The position numbers and the translations under genes were made by a program. A DNA stretch of 64,000 nt from Endoryza foliicola (GTDB lineage Bacteria > Bacteroidota > Bacteroidia > Chitinophagales > Chitinophagaceae), in assembly GCA_965226965.1 (NCBI GenBank), contig OZ245715.1, forward strand, positions 1,178,001 to 1,242,000. The letters are read 5' to 3'. This document shows positions 1-8,201 of this stretch, piece by piece (the stretch's first letter is position 1; every line of letters starts with the position of its first letter). Below the pieces are notes generated by a model that ran no database searches, was not told the DNA's origin, and was given only the letters and a program-made list of their open reading frames with translations.

Positions 1-209
1 CCGAGCCAGAATTTTGCGGAATTACCGAAATATTTAGATAAGCGTAGCGCGGTATCTGCAGTAATACGACGATTACCCTTCAAAATCTCCGAAATGCGGG
101 TTTGAGGAATGTCAAGGTCTTTGGAAAGCCGATAAGCAGAAATGCCCAAGGGTTGGAGAAACTCCTCAAGAAGTATTTCACCAGGATGTATATTTTGCAG
201 CTGTGCCAT
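1..209 (-). CDS. higA: HigA-type antitoxin, XRE family (cut by window start)
   Basis: I translated this frame by hand from the ATG at 209. The visible 69 residues open with MAQLQNIHPGEILLEEFL, followed by a helix-turn-helix (PQTRISEILKGNRRITADTA) and the tail KYFGNSAKFW. This is the standard layout of HigA antitoxins, which bind and neutralise HigB and repress their own operon. The C-terminus lies outside the window. It sits 11 bp downstream of the HigB-like toxin on the same strand, giving the toxin-first order typical of higBA modules. The family call is strong; activity is inferred. Confidence 0.88.
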   Translation of the reverse strand, partial: MAQLQNIHPGEILLEEFLQPLGISAYRLSKDLDIPQTRISEILKGNRRITADTALRLSKYFGNSAKFWL

Positions 210-220
210 AATCAATTTAT

Positions 221-502
221 TTAATGATAATCAAGAATTTCTACTTCAAACGCATTACCCGAGTTCCACTTGAAAATAATCCTCCATTGATCATTAATCC
301 GGATACTGTAAAAAGCCTTGAATTTACCGGATAACTTCTCCAGCCTGTTCGCTGGTGGTATGCGCAAATCGTTCAAGTTGATGGAGTTATTGATCATTCT
401 CAACTTCCTTCTTCCTGTTTGTTGTATGTCATTCGGAATCTTTTTTACCCTAACACCTTGCCAAATCTTCTCTGTATCGGTATTTCCAAATGAAACTATC
501 AT
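221..502 (-). CDS. higB: HigB-type toxin, RelE/ParE superfamily
   Basis: This 93-residue protein begins MIVSFGNTDTEKIWQG and ends with the family signature YSIRINDQWRIIFKW followed by a short acidic strand. HigB toxins are ribosome-dependent mRNA endonucleases, and the length matches the family. The open frame continues upstream to 604, but that extension covers the promoter-like box and palindrome at 505-534, and relatives begin at MIxSF. I therefore place the start at 502. The antitoxin gene follows 11 bp downstream. The module may be a stability element in this accessory region, which is an inference. Confidence 0.88.
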   Translation of the reverse strand: MIVSFGNTDTEKIWQGVRVKKIPNDIQQTGRRKLRMINNSINLNDLRIPPANRLEKLSGKFKAFYSIRINDQWRIIFKWNSGNAFEVEILDYH

Positions 503-504
503 AA

Positions 505-534
505 TAACGTATTGCGTTAGTAACGTCAAAAGTA
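505..534 (-). promoter_or_regulatory. higBA promoter box and candidate operator
   Basis: On the minus strand, TACTTTTG (527-534) matches the Bacteroidota -7 box TAnnTTTG and lies 24 nt upstream of the higB start. A TTTG at 552-555 could be the -33 element, with a spacer of about 17 nt. Between the box and the start is the palindrome TAACG-TATTG-CGTTA (505-519), a plausible HigA operator for autoregulation. The operator role is inference. Confidence 0.5.
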
Positions 535-1141
535 AGCATTTTTTTGAAAAGCAAAAAAGTGCAGAGAGGAAACTCTGGGAGCGAGCTTTAAAGCGAGTAT
601 CCAATTGTAAAGAAGCGAAGCTGCGCTAGAATAAAATCTGAGTTATAAGTTTTAGGTTATTTAGTTTTTAAGTTATTGCATTGAGAAGATTTTCTCGCCT
701 ACCATTACGCCATTAGCATATCTCGTATTTTAAGCCGAAGCGCTGTGTATGGCCACAAACTCAAAAACTAAATCACTCAAAAACTGCATCAAAAGTGACT
801 CTTCTCTGACAACCCGTTTTGAGGTTCCTCTCTCGCTCATCTGCTTCGCAGTTTCGCTCGTTCGGAATGACATAGCAATTGATTATATAATGCTCGATAT
901 TTTTCGTGGACCCTGGGGGGCCCACTCAAAATATCGGTTGGAGGAATCGCTTGGTGAGAAAATTAAACTTTCATATCGCGTCAACACACATTAACTAGAA
1001 TGTCATGTAATGTTTGAGACCCTTTATTTCAATAGCACAACACGTTAGCTCTTTAATTTACCCTTGATATTCTGTGATACTCATCTCAACTGTTTGACTT
1101 TGGCAACCAAACAATGAGTTGCATTTTCGTAAATTCAGCAA
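535..1141. other. Intergenic region with no convincing gene
   Basis: About 600 bp between the higBA promoter and the PIG-L gene. It holds AT-rich text like other gene-end repeats (around 645-680), a segment with CTCGCTCATCTGCTTCG-type junk, and one long hairpin at 895-936. An 81-codon plus-strand frame at 749-994 runs through the hairpin and shows no protein-like character. I see no RNA gene. Confidence 0.5.
895..936. repeat. Isolated 19-bp imperfect hairpin
   Basis: Arms 895-913 and 918-936 are complementary at 16 of 19 positions around a 4-nt loop. The stem is CGATATTTT, a two-base mismatch, GTGG, one mismatch, then CCC. No U-tract follows on either strand, so it does not look like an intrinsic terminator. 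It lies far from any gene start. Confidence 0.6.
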
Positions 1142-1933
1142 TTAGTCAAAACTTGTTTTTTTGCCTAAGGTTACTGCAAACCTCCGGAAATAGGCTCTGT
1201 TTGTTGTATCGCTTAACTTAACCTTGCGATCTTCTTCAAAGTCTTCTTTTGTGAATTGGCTCTTAAAGCACTTATTGGCTTCCAGTCCTGCTAATTCTTC
1301 TTCTTGCGAATATCTTATTTCAACATTGATGTATTTAGGGTCCATGATTCCTAGTCCTGCTTCTTCGGGAGCATTATCTTTTGTCCATGCAATGTAATAA
1401 AGCGGATATTTTTGAACCCAGTCATGCTGCAATAGAACTTCAGTAACGGCACCACCCACTACGAGATGCTCGGCATGATGGGTATCTCCGTCTGGTCCGA
1501 AGGTTATGATAAAGTCTGGATTTATGGATGGGATTCGTTGTGTTAATGAATCTCTCAATTGTTTGTGATTGTTGAAATAGTTTCTAACACCGTTTTTAGT
1601 GTCCAGTCTGTCTATTCCAAAAAAGATCGGATGATCAATACCCAACTTATCGCTACTGCATCTGGATTCTTCTCTCCGAATGCCGGCCAAAGAGTCGCCC
1701 TCCGATAATTTCGGATCTCTTGTGTAATATTTTCCATCAGTAGCACTGATAAGAACAACTTTGTATCCTTTTCTACCAAACTGGAAAAGCACTTCACTAA
1801 TAGACATTTCATCGTCGGGATGAGCAAAAACAACCAAAACCGTTTTTTGAGCTTTGTCTTTACGCAAATTGAATGACGAAATAATTGGTAGCAATATCAG
1901 GACGAATAAGAGTTTTGTTAAGTTGGAAGTCAT
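1142..1933 (-). CDS. PIG-L family deacetylase, exported
   Basis: This 263-residue protein is a LmbE/PIG-L zinc-dependent N-deacetylase-like enzyme. The first ~21 residues form a hydrophobic signal peptide (LLFVLILLPIISS). The catalytic motif AHPDDE is at residues 37-42 and the third zinc ligand motif HHAEH at 152-156. These are the residues that bind zinc in family members removing acetyl groups from GlcNAc-type substrates. The substrate is not predictable here. The gene stands alone on the minus strand, with the first cassette-like spacer just upstream of its start. Length is normal and key residues are intact. Confidence 0.88.
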   Translation of the reverse strand: MTSNLTKLLFVLILLPIISSFNLRKDKAQKTVLVVFAHPDDEMSISEVLFQFGRKGYKVVLISATDGKYYTRDPKLSEGDSLAGIRREESRCSSDKLGIDHPIFFGIDRLDTKNGVRNYFNNHKQLRDSLTQRIPSINPDFIITFGPDGDTHHAEHLVVGGAVTEVLLQHDWVQKYPLYYIAWTKDNAPEEAGLGIMDPKYINVEIRYSQEEELAGLEANKCFKSQFTKEDFEEDRKVKLSDTTNRAYFRRFAVTLGKKTSFD

Positions 1934-2212
1934 GATGTTACTAGTTTAAAGTATGAAAGTTTCGACCAAGTATTGCGCCTAATGAGTAAGCGTGCCTGAG
2001 AGCTGAAATTATTGATTTGTGTGCTCAGGAACTGAAGCCGACCTCTTACGGTCATGGTTTCGTGATTATATACTGGTATTGAAGGTAAGAACTAAAAGCC
2101 ATATTGAATTCGGTTAGCCCCGATATAAGTTACTAGTGTCACATTTATTTATAGTTCTTCCTTTAGCAAGCCATACCCAGGTTTTTTCGAAAATCGAAAG
2201 TTCTCTTATTTA
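1934..2212. repeat. Cassette-like spacer A
   Basis: This 279-bp gap lies between two minus-strand genes. Near 2078-2112 it carries GAAGGTAAGAACTAAA followed by ATATTGAATTCG. The same core recurs in diverged form at 3482-3520 and 5344-5390. GTTACTAGT occurs near both ends (about 1937 and 2129). No gene or terminator is visible. Confidence 0.45.
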
Positions 2213-2614
2213 TTAATCTACTTTAACCATGCAAACCATTTCTGTATCCGACTTATACCATTCTATGCAAGGACTGTTTTGGTTTGGTCTAGCATCTTTC
2301 AATAGTTCATGAAAAACATCTTTTATCGAATTCGTTTTGCTTAGCCAGTTGAACACAGTAATGGTGCGGTAGTTGCCTTTTTGTATTTCCAGTTTTTGGT
2401 AGTTTTCAGCTAACTGATTATCGGCGGGAAGCTCAGTTGTCATTGCATAGTATTTGATCGTTTCGTTTTCATCAAACCAACTAATACCATAGTAAGACCG
2501 CTCCTGACCAAATGTATTGTACAGAATATCGAAACTATCTCCAATTCCATTAGGAAATGTTTTTACTTCAAAGCCGATTAAATTAAGGTCGGTAGGTAGA
2601 GAATAGTGTTCCAT
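2213..2614 (-). CDS. GyrI-like / effector-binding domain protein
   Basis: This 133-residue soluble protein has no signal peptide. The pattern, with NLIGFEVKTFPNGIGDSF near the start, a central WFDENETIKYYAMT, then KGNYRTITVFNW and a C-terminal IEWYKSDTEMVCMVKV, resembles the stand-alone GyrI-like small-molecule-binding domain found fused to AraC/MerR regulators or alone. It lacks a DNA-binding domain. Its role could be ligand binding or sequestration. The family assignment is by pattern only. It lies between cassette-like spacers, so acquisition by transfer is plausible. Confidence 0.5.
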   Translation of the reverse strand: MEHYSLPTDLNLIGFEVKTFPNGIGDSFDILYNTFGQERSYYGISWFDENETIKYYAMTTELPADNQLAENYQKLEIQKGNYRTITVFNWLSKTNSIKDVFHELLKDARPNQNSPCIEWYKSDTEMVCMVKVD

Positions 2615-2938
2615 TTTAATTTTTCTACAAAACTATAAATAGGGTAATAGACTGAAATGGCCAATTACGTCAAATACGGGGTCAAATTGCGTCATAAGGT
2701 CGGTTTGTGCGCCTTTTCTCAACTGAGTGATAAGTATTTTTAAAATTTTGAAGTATTGACATAGGCTAAAAGTATTGAAATGTTGTAAAACAATAGACCA
2801 AATGTTTAGGGTTTTTTCAGGACGGAAACAGGAGACCGTTTGGTAAATCTGCAGTTGATAGAGAATCGGCATTTAAATATTGGGTTTAAACCAACATGGC
2901 AGTAGATCCTATATTGTGTGAATCCTATTTTTTATGCG
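2615..2938. other. Intergenic region with no feature seen
   Basis: A 324-bp gap between two minus-strand genes. A 79-codon minus frame at 2633-2872 gives a low-complexity, non-protein-like translation. The repeated GTCAAAT...GTCAAATTGCGTC text at about 2667-2693 is the only pattern noted. Confidence 0.35.
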
Positions 2939-3331
2939 TTATTTGCTTATGTCTTGAGCAAAGACCAATTCGTATCCATTATTATCAAGTATTGAAAAGT
3001 CACGCATCAAATATTCTCTGTCGGCAAGGGGGGCTTTGATAGTTGCTTTGTCTTTCACACTATCCCAAAACGTATCAACTTGCTTCATTGTGATAAAGAT
3101 GCTGCCGGTTAAGGTTGGCTTTGTAAAAAAGTTTACTTTATCATTTTCATCGTTACAGTCGGCAGGCTCATCTAGAGGAACTACAAACATTATTGTGACT
3201 CCGTCTCTGTTCAACGAAACGAAGTTTGGGAAATTACTTTGGCTTTTAAAGCCCAAAATATTTTCGTAAAACGAAACAGTTGCCTTTAGATCTTTGGTCC
3301 ATAAAATTGGACTGATGGTTTGCAGTGTCAT
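2939..3331 (-). CDS. VOC family protein (glyoxalase/bleomycin-resistance fold)
   Basis: This 130-residue protein has the paired beta-alpha-beta-beta-beta modules of the vicinal oxygen chelate superfamily. It opens with ISPILWTKDLKATVSFYENI, contains the strand GVTIMFVVP, and ends with the family-typical FSILDNNGYELVFAQ. The terminal E in YELVF matches a usual metal ligand. Members range from glyoxalase I and dioxygenases to drug-binding resistance proteins. Nothing here fixes the substrate. It is a single gene in the accessory minus-strand series. Confidence 0.85.
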   Translation of the reverse strand: MTLQTISPILWTKDLKATVSFYENILGFKSQSNFPNFVSLNRDGVTIMFVVPLDEPADCNDENDKVNFFTKPTLTGSIFITMKQVDTFWDSVKDKATIKAPLADREYLMRDFSILDNNGYELVFAQDISK

Positions 3332-3630
3332 ATCATCAAAATGATTATCGTTTGTATATAGGTCGGGTTAATTGGGATTCAATCAACTTGCACACAAGGT
3401 TCAAATAGTTGCGAAAGCAGGGAAATCATTGATTGTTCTACCTGTTATCTCGCAGTAGGTAAGACTCGTTTGAAAAATCTTTTTGAAGTTACGGACTATA
3501 GCTGAATATTGAGCGCGAACTAATACCTACACTTATCTGATTTTGCATTGGCTAGCCTTACTATTATAAGGCCTTTTAGCAGCTGTTGTGTTTGATAATG
3601 TACAAAAGAACTTGCTCTAATTTGCCTAGT
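3332..3630. repeat. Cassette-like spacer B
   Basis: About 300 bp between minus-strand genes. The segment from about 3410 (TTGCGAAAGCAGGGAAATCA) aligns with the left half of spacer D (TTGCGAATGCAGGGAATTCA, from 5271) and continues with related text to the shared core at 3482-3520 and CGCGAAC. The right end lacks the clear inverted arm seen in D. This looks like a decayed copy. Confidence 0.45.
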
Positions 3631-4080
3631 TTACTTCAACGACTTAATTTCTGTCAGTATGATTGTTACTGTAGTGCTACCAATATTTTCGACGAAATGT
3701 TTACCAACATAATCTCTCCAAGATGCGGTACCTGTTTCTTCGTCTGCAATAATTGTCTGCCCATTATCTAGATATACTTTAAGTTTGCCACCCGAAACAA
3801 CATAGGACGATTTTGCAGGATGAGTGTGTGGAATGTCCTTTTGTCCCGGTTTTAGGGAGTACTCAATCACACGAACATATTCATTTTCTAAAAGTAATTT
3901 GAAATTGTCTGGAGAAGATTTTATCGCGTCAATCTCTAATTTGGTCGTGTCAGTCTTTGCTGATTTTAAATATTTTGAAGTGTCAGAGTTAAGGAGATCT
4001 TTATCCTTTGTTGATTTTGGATTTTGATTACAAGAAGTGATTAAATAGCAGATTGCTACAAACGAAATTAATCTTGTCAT
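3631..4080 (-). CDS. Cupin-domain lipoprotein
   Basis: This 149-residue protein has a lipoprotein signal peptide with lipobox LITSC (Cys17), then a Ser/Lys/Asp-rich linker. A small cupin barrel follows, with the motif LKPGQKDIPHTHP supplying two histidines, and SSYVVSGGKLKVYL. The second metal motif is weak (KHFVENIG). Related small cupins act as dioxygenases, isomerases or binding proteins; the reaction is unknown. It should be tethered on the periplasmic or outer-membrane face. It is isolated between two cassette-like spacers. Confidence 0.75.
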   Translation of the reverse strand: MTRLISFVAICYLITSCNQNPKSTKDKDLLNSDTSKYLKSAKTDTTKLEIDAIKSSPDNFKLLLENEYVRVIEYSLKPGQKDIPHTHPAKSSYVVSGGKLKVYLDNGQTIIADEETGTASWRDYVGKHFVENIGSTTVTIILTEIKSLK

Positions 4081-4138
4081 ACTGATAGTTGAGTTTTAAT
4101 TGTCATTGTAAAAAACAGAAATGTCGTTTAAAATAGCC

Positions 4139-4334
4139 GTTAACGTTGAAGCATTGGCGATGTGGCGGAATTCTGTGTCCGGGCAGCCCGAAACCAATGC
4201 TGATTAAAGATACAAAAGCTCATTGTTTATTCTGTTGCCTAGCGTTATTCGTCTGCCGAGACCAAAGCTAAATAGCGAACAAAAAGTTGAGCATATATTC
4301 GTCGCCCCGCCATATTGCCAAACAGCCTGTTAGC
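4139..4334. repeat. Cassette-like spacer C with inverted ends
   Basis: The ends are inverted repeats. TTGGCGATGTGGCGG (4154-4168) is complementary to CCGCCATATTGCCAA (4307-4321) at 13 of 15 positions. Outside the arms, GTTAACG (4139-4145) faces GTTAGC (4329-4334), also in inverted sense. This architecture, paired inner and outer boxes around a variable centre, resembles attC sites, but the outer boxes do not match the GTTRRRY consensus. Confidence 0.5.
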
Positions 4335-4342
4335 AACAGTTT

Positions 4343-5245
4343 TTATTTGTTCGCTTCATAATATTTTTCTGCAACTCTTTTAATGTCGTCACTCTTTACA
4401 TTTCTTAACACATATTCAACGTTATTAAAATTCTTAATTTCCCTTTTAATAAGAAAATTGAGAACATTTAAATTTTCTGCTTGTAATGCCGCCGAAAAAA
4501 GTGAATGTCCGTGTTTATTATAGTCTACTTCTATTGAACCATCTATAACATAGTTGTAGAATTTTTCCTCAAAATTATTTTTAATAAGTCTATACGGAAG
4601 AGTTTCATTAGACCGTATTTGGTTAGGCTTTAGTTTTCCGTACTTAGGGTTAGGGATAATAAATTCTGAAATATTGTCATCCCAATGATTAAATTCATAA
4701 ACGCTTTGTTCGTAGTCTGAACCACAATCTTCACATACCTTTTTTATATCAAAACCCCAAGACTCTCCTGTGTCAAGTATTCTGTCTTTGTGAAATAATA
4801 TATGAGCACCGTGTTCATTGTCCCAAGTTGCTTTAAAGTTTATTGCAAAATAAGCAATTGACTGATTACTATAGTTTAAAATGTCTATTGAAATTAAGCC
4901 GAGAACATTTTCTAAGTCTGCTTGAGAATCAAGTTTCGGGAAGTTGCACTCTTCGTCATCAATCAGTGTCTTCTGGAAAGGATAAATAACATCTTTAACG
5001 TATCCAAATATTTTTTGTAAGAGGAGTTCTTCATTTGTCTGGATAAACCTTATGGCTTCTAATTGTTCATTTGAAGGGTCTGGGTTATTGTCAAGACTGT
5101 CAAAAATTCTTAACTCTGCAAATCCTTGTTGTAACTTCTCCTTTAAATCTTTTGAATATTCAAAAAACTTGTCATTCTGAAGTAATGTTAGTTTGTCAAG
5201 ACTTAGGACTGTTTCCCAATCTCCGTTGAATTTAAAGTCTGTCAT
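4343..5245 (-). CDS. Unknown 300-residue protein, possible DUF6985-like and ankyrin-like parts
   Basis: I do not recognise this protein with confidence. It is acidic, soluble and has no signal peptide. The middle has ATWDNEHGAHILFHKDRI, which resembles the WDxEHG pattern of DUF6985-type proteins, together with a VCEDCGSDYE segment. The last ~70 residues (HGHSLFSAALQAENLNVLNF) read like one and a half ankyrin-type helix pairs. Such combinations occur among bacterial immunity-like and contact-system proteins, but no partner gene is present. Base composition is strikingly AT-rich compared with the core genes, which suggests transfer. It is flanked by spacers C and D. Confidence 0.6.
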   Translation of the reverse strand: MTDFKFNGDWETVLSLDKLTLLQNDKFFEYSKDLKEKLQQGFAELRIFDSLDNNPDPSNEQLEAIRFIQTNEELLLQKIFGYVKDVIYPFQKTLIDDEECNFPKLDSQADLENVLGLISIDILNYSNQSIAYFAINFKATWDNEHGAHILFHKDRILDTGESWGFDIKKVCEDCGSDYEQSVYEFNHWDDNISEFIIPNPKYGKLKPNQIRSNETLPYRLIKNNFEEKFYNYVIDGSIEVDYNKHGHSLFSAALQAENLNVLNFLIKREIKNFNNVEYVLRNVKSDDIKRVAEKYYEANK

Positions 5246-5264
5246 AATATTGTGGCTAACGTTC

Positions 5265-5451
5265 GAGTATTTGCGAATGCAGGGAATTCATTGATTGTCC
5301 AGCCCGGCATCTCGCCCAAGGCGAGACCCATTTGAAAATATATTGTTGAAGATAAGAACTAAAGTTGATTATTGAACGTCGAGCCCGAACCGTTGCTGAT
5401 GCTTGCACATAGGTGATGTTACAATGTCTAGCCCTGCTTTTGCAAATACTT
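5265..5451. repeat. Cassette-like spacer D with 20-bp inverted ends
   Basis: A 187-bp element bounded by 20-bp inverted repeats (5265-5284 and 5432-5451) identical at 17 of 20 positions. They read GAGTATTTGCGAATGCAGGG on the left and AAGTATTTGCAAAAGCAGGG on the complementary strand at the right. The centre carries a GC hairpin (CTCGCCcaaGGCGAG, about 5312-5326) and the core shared with spacers A and B. It contains no credible gene. Confidence 0.6.
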
Positions 5452-5480
5452 TTGTTGGTGGCTGGCATTTGTCGTCAGGT

Positions 5481-6176
5481 TTATTTTTTATCTTTTACAC
5501 CTATAACTAAAAGCCACAAACAAGTTCCAATTTCTCCAAAGCTTGCAGGCAGACTTATGTATGATGATATTCCAGTTTTTGAGTAATCATGAATAAGTGT
5601 GTTTCCTATGAAATTTATTAAATACCCAAAACAGCCTAGCATTAATAATACTCCTAAAAGTTTGGGAAGAAACCCTGATTTAAAAACTAAATAACCGAAC
5701 GGGAATAACCAAAGTCCTGAAAATATGTGAACAATCCGCAGGCCATTGTCATACTGGTCAAGATGTTGCATTACCGCTAATTGGATTTGGTCTTTTGATA
5801 AACCTAATTTACTTTGTCCACTTATGATAAGCGAAAGAATTGAAAATAAGTTTTGAACATTCAAGAAAAATACTGGAACACTCAATACTGCTAAAAGCAC
5901 CATAAGTTTTGCATAATTTTCATTTACGGTTTTCAATAATTTGTACAGCACAAGTGGCAAGAAAAGAAAAAAAGTATAGCATAAAAGTCCACCAACGATT
6001 CCTAACCGTAAAAGCGTTTGGGAAGAGGTAATATTTTGAAATATTAAAGAAGCATTGTCTGCATTGAAAAGCTTAAAGGGTACATACATTAAAGTGAAAA
6101 TGCCTGTTACTACAACCCCTAAATACAAAAGCCCTGCAATTCTGGCTAATTTTTTGTTTGAAATTTCTGTTGCCAT
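5481..6176 (-). CDS. DUF4386 integral membrane protein
   Basis: This 231-residue protein has six hydrophobic segments. The N-terminal pattern NKKLARIAGLLYLGVVVTGI and the conserved HIFSGLWLFPFGYLVFKS near residue 150 are typical of the DUF4386 family. The function is unknown; these are inner-membrane proteins common in Bacteroidota and Actinobacteria. It starts 15 bp after the stop of the DUF6326 gene, so the two are probably one transcript and travel as a pair. Confidence 0.8.
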   Translation of the reverse strand: MATEISNKKLARIAGLLYLGVVVTGIFTLMYVPFKLFNADNASLIFQNITSSQTLLRLGIVGGLLCYTFFLFLPLVLYKLLKTVNENYAKLMVLLAVLSVPVFFLNVQNLFSILSLIISGQSKLGLSKDQIQLAVMQHLDQYDNGLRIVHIFSGLWLFPFGYLVFKSGFLPKLLGVLLMLGCFGYLINFIGNTLIHDYSKTGISSYISLPASFGEIGTCLWLLVIGVKDKK

Positions 6177-6191
6177 GATTAAATTGGTGAT

Positions 6192-6617
6192 TTAGTTTCT
6201 CCATTTCCATGCATACCATATAATTATTGAAGTAAGTATGCTTTCAACAATTGCGTAAAAAACATAGAAGGCTCTCCATTCTGAAATTGATGTAACCGCA
6301 ATCAAAAGCATAATTGCAGTAAATAAAACGCCTGCGATTAAGTTCAAGCTCCTATTTATTTTTGTTTTCAATATAACAGACAAGCAAACCATTAGAGCTG
6401 GAACTGCCAATAATGCGGAAGCTGCAAACAGTTTTACTGGATTATCAAGCATACTGTTACCGTTGATTATCCCTTGCACTTTGTTAGGTACATAGAGTTC
6501 AAAATAGTCGCCATAGATATAAAAAAATGTCACCGATGCCCATAAAGCCGAAAGCTTGATTTTGACGTTTATTTTCACTTCTTCTAAATCACTTGAAGTT
6601 GTACCACTTGAATTCAT
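6192..6617 (-). CDS. DUF6326 family membrane protein
   Basis: This 141-residue protein has four hydrophobic helices. The hallmark LSALWASVTFFYIYGDYFEL lies near residues 22-41, and the C-terminus ends in the positively charged YAWKWRN. This matches the small membrane family DUF6326, whose function is unknown. It is the upstream member of a two-gene unit with the DUF4386 gene. No signal peptide is separable from the first helix. Confidence 0.75.
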   Translation of the reverse strand: MNSSGTTSSDLEEVKINVKIKLSALWASVTFFYIYGDYFELYVPNKVQGIINGNSMLDNPVKLFAASALLAVPALMVCLSVILKTKINRSLNLIAGVLFTAIMLLIAVTSISEWRAFYVFYAIVESILTSIIIWYAWKWRN

Positions 6618-7081
6618 AATTGCGTTTAAGATATTAAGTTAATAATTTGTCTGAGGTGTCGCACTGGTGAAACGATTGAGTTTTATAAAAAGTTACAGAG
6701 AAATAAAGAATTTGTAGTCTGCTGTTAAGCTTGCCACCAACACGTAAATATATGAAGCTTCCAATGAAATTGGTATATAACTATGGGGTTGATACCTATA
6801 TGATTAATGATATACAAACAACATTGTTTATCAGTACAATCCACCAATCAGTTCAAACAATTGGTGGATTTATATAAAGGTCATGCGCCCATACTGGGTT
6901 GAAAATATAGGTGTAAGTCCATGTATTGATTGCAATCTAGAATAAAATAATGATTTGTATCTTATTGATAGATGAACTCTTCACCAAAACAGTGTCAAAC
7001 CATTTTCAATGTACTCATTATACCTATTGCCCAAGTCATTGATTTCCCGAAGCGCAATTCCTAAAGCCAAAAACTCACTAC
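6618..7081. other. AT-rich gap at the edge of the cassette-like region
   Basis: A 464-bp AT-rich stretch between the DUF6326 gene and the end of the kinase gene. It contains one strong hairpin (6838-6870). A 30-codon frame from the ATG at 6972 is not convincing. No further gene or RNA is seen. Confidence 0.4.
6838..6870. terminator. Perfect 11-bp hairpin, possible terminator or operator
   Basis: AATCCACCAAT (6838-6848) is perfectly complementary to ATTGGTGGATT (6860-6870) across an 11-nt loop. The tract after it is ATATAAAGG rather than a clean U-run, so termination is only possible. It lies between two minus-strand units: downstream of the kinase gene (stop at 7082) and upstream of the DUF6326 promoter region. 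Confidence 0.4.
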
Positions 7082-8062
7082 TCAAAACTTACCACTCTCT
7101 ACCACCCACTGCTTCACAAAACTGTCCACATATCGCTCCAAATACACTTCGTTCAGAAAGGCGGCGGTCCAGGTTTCAAAGCGGTAGCATTGTACGCCAA
7201 GATAGAAGATATAAATAGCAGGAATCAAGGCCTTGAGTTCGTCGAGTTCAGTTTGGGGAAGCGTAGTAACCGAACGATAACCGTTTATAAACGAATTTAT
7301 CTGTTCTTTACGTATCGATTCATCGGTGTTCAAACGATGCACTTGCATGATGTAATAGGCCATGTCGAGCGCCAATGGTCCGTTTCCGCAGAAATCGAAA
7401 TCGAAGAGGGTGATGCGACCCGATTCGTCGATGTTTAAATTGTCGAACCAAATATCTAAATGCACTACTCCAGTTCTCCATTCGTTTTTCTCCGCTTGCT
7501 CAAATACGAGTTTTAGTTTTTCACCGGCCCCTTCAATGAGTTTCCAAGCAGCCGATTCTTTGCCTAAGAATCTACCAATTTCCCGCATACCATTGGTGTA
7601 CATCAATGCATAATTGTACTGTGCTCTTGGAATTGCTTTGTTGATGGTGATGGCATGGATGCTTCCCATGAGCTTGCCTATTTCAAAATGCTGCTCATTG
7701 GCATACTGGATCATTTTTTGTCCCCTTGCATAGGTAAACAGCACCGCAAAACGAGTGCCCTCAGCCGCGTCTACTACCATTAAATAATGTCCTTTTGATG
7801 TGGCCACAGGTACCGAAACCGAACAGCCTTTTTCATTGAGCTCAGCTACCAATTCTAACTCGGCGTGAATTTCTTCACGCGTTCTCCAGTTATGGGTGTA
7901 CAATCGGAAGACATAATCCTTTCCTCCAAAACTTACCTTGTAAGTATGATTGATGCCCGTTTTTAAGAGTGTCACCAAGGGCTGTTCGTTCAAGCCAAAC
8001 TGGTTTCTTACAATTTCTGAAACATCACGGGAATCAATAACTGAAATGATAGGACTGCGCAT
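7082..8062 (-). CDS. APH/ChoK-family phosphotransferase
   Basis: This 326-residue protein kinase-like phosphotransferase belongs to the aminoglycoside phosphotransferase/homoserine kinase II superfamily. The N-lobe includes TGINHTYKVSFGGKDYVFRL with the ATP lysine. The catalytic loop is VVHLDIWFDNLNI (HxDxxxxN) near residue 203, and the metal-binding aspartate follows in LFDFDFCG. All key residues are intact. The substrate could be homoserine, choline, an amino alcohol or a drug; drug resistance should not be assumed. It is divergent from the AraC gene, with 139 bp between starts, so that regulator may control it. Confidence 0.85.
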   Translation of the reverse strand: MRSPIISVIDSRDVSEIVRNQFGLNEQPLVTLLKTGINHTYKVSFGGKDYVFRLYTHNWRTREEIHAELELVAELNEKGCSVSVPVATSKGHYLMVVDAAEGTRFAVLFTYARGQKMIQYANEQHFEIGKLMGSIHAITINKAIPRAQYNYALMYTNGMREIGRFLGKESAAWKLIEGAGEKLKLVFEQAEKNEWRTGVVHLDIWFDNLNIDESGRITLFDFDFCGNGPLALDMAYYIMQVHRLNTDESIRKEQINSFINGYRSVTTLPQTELDELKALIPAIYIFYLGVQCYRFETWTAAFLNEVYLERYVDSFVKQWVVESGKF

Positions 8063-8201
8063 GCGTGAAGATACGAGTGTTTTATCGGTTCAACCCACTC
8101 TCCCTACTCCTTTGCAAAAGATGCGCCACTTTCCCCATTTGCCTTTGATTTATGAAATCAATTTCAGTTTTAGGGTATTTGTATTACCTTCAATTGACCG
8201 T

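Noticed and set aside
749..994. 81-codon plus-strand open frame
   Set aside because: It runs through the orphan hairpin and repeat-like text, has no domain pattern and no plausible ribosome site or promoter.
4139..5451. Canonical integron attC sites
   Set aside because: Outer boxes GTTAGC, GTTGGTG and GCTAAC do not fit GTTRRRY/RYYYAAC, and no integrase is in the window. Kept only as a cassette-like finding.
5256..5468. 70-codon minus-strand open frame inside spacer D
   Set aside because: It is formed by the inverted-repeat spacer itself, and the translation is not protein-like.
6972..7064. 30-codon plus-strand frame starting MNSSPKQCQ
   Set aside because: It is short, has no promoter and overlaps nothing conserved; not distinguishable from chance.
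7082..8062. Aminoglycoside resistance gene
   Set aside because: The APH fold is shared by many metabolic kinases, and the context gives no sign of a resistance cassette.
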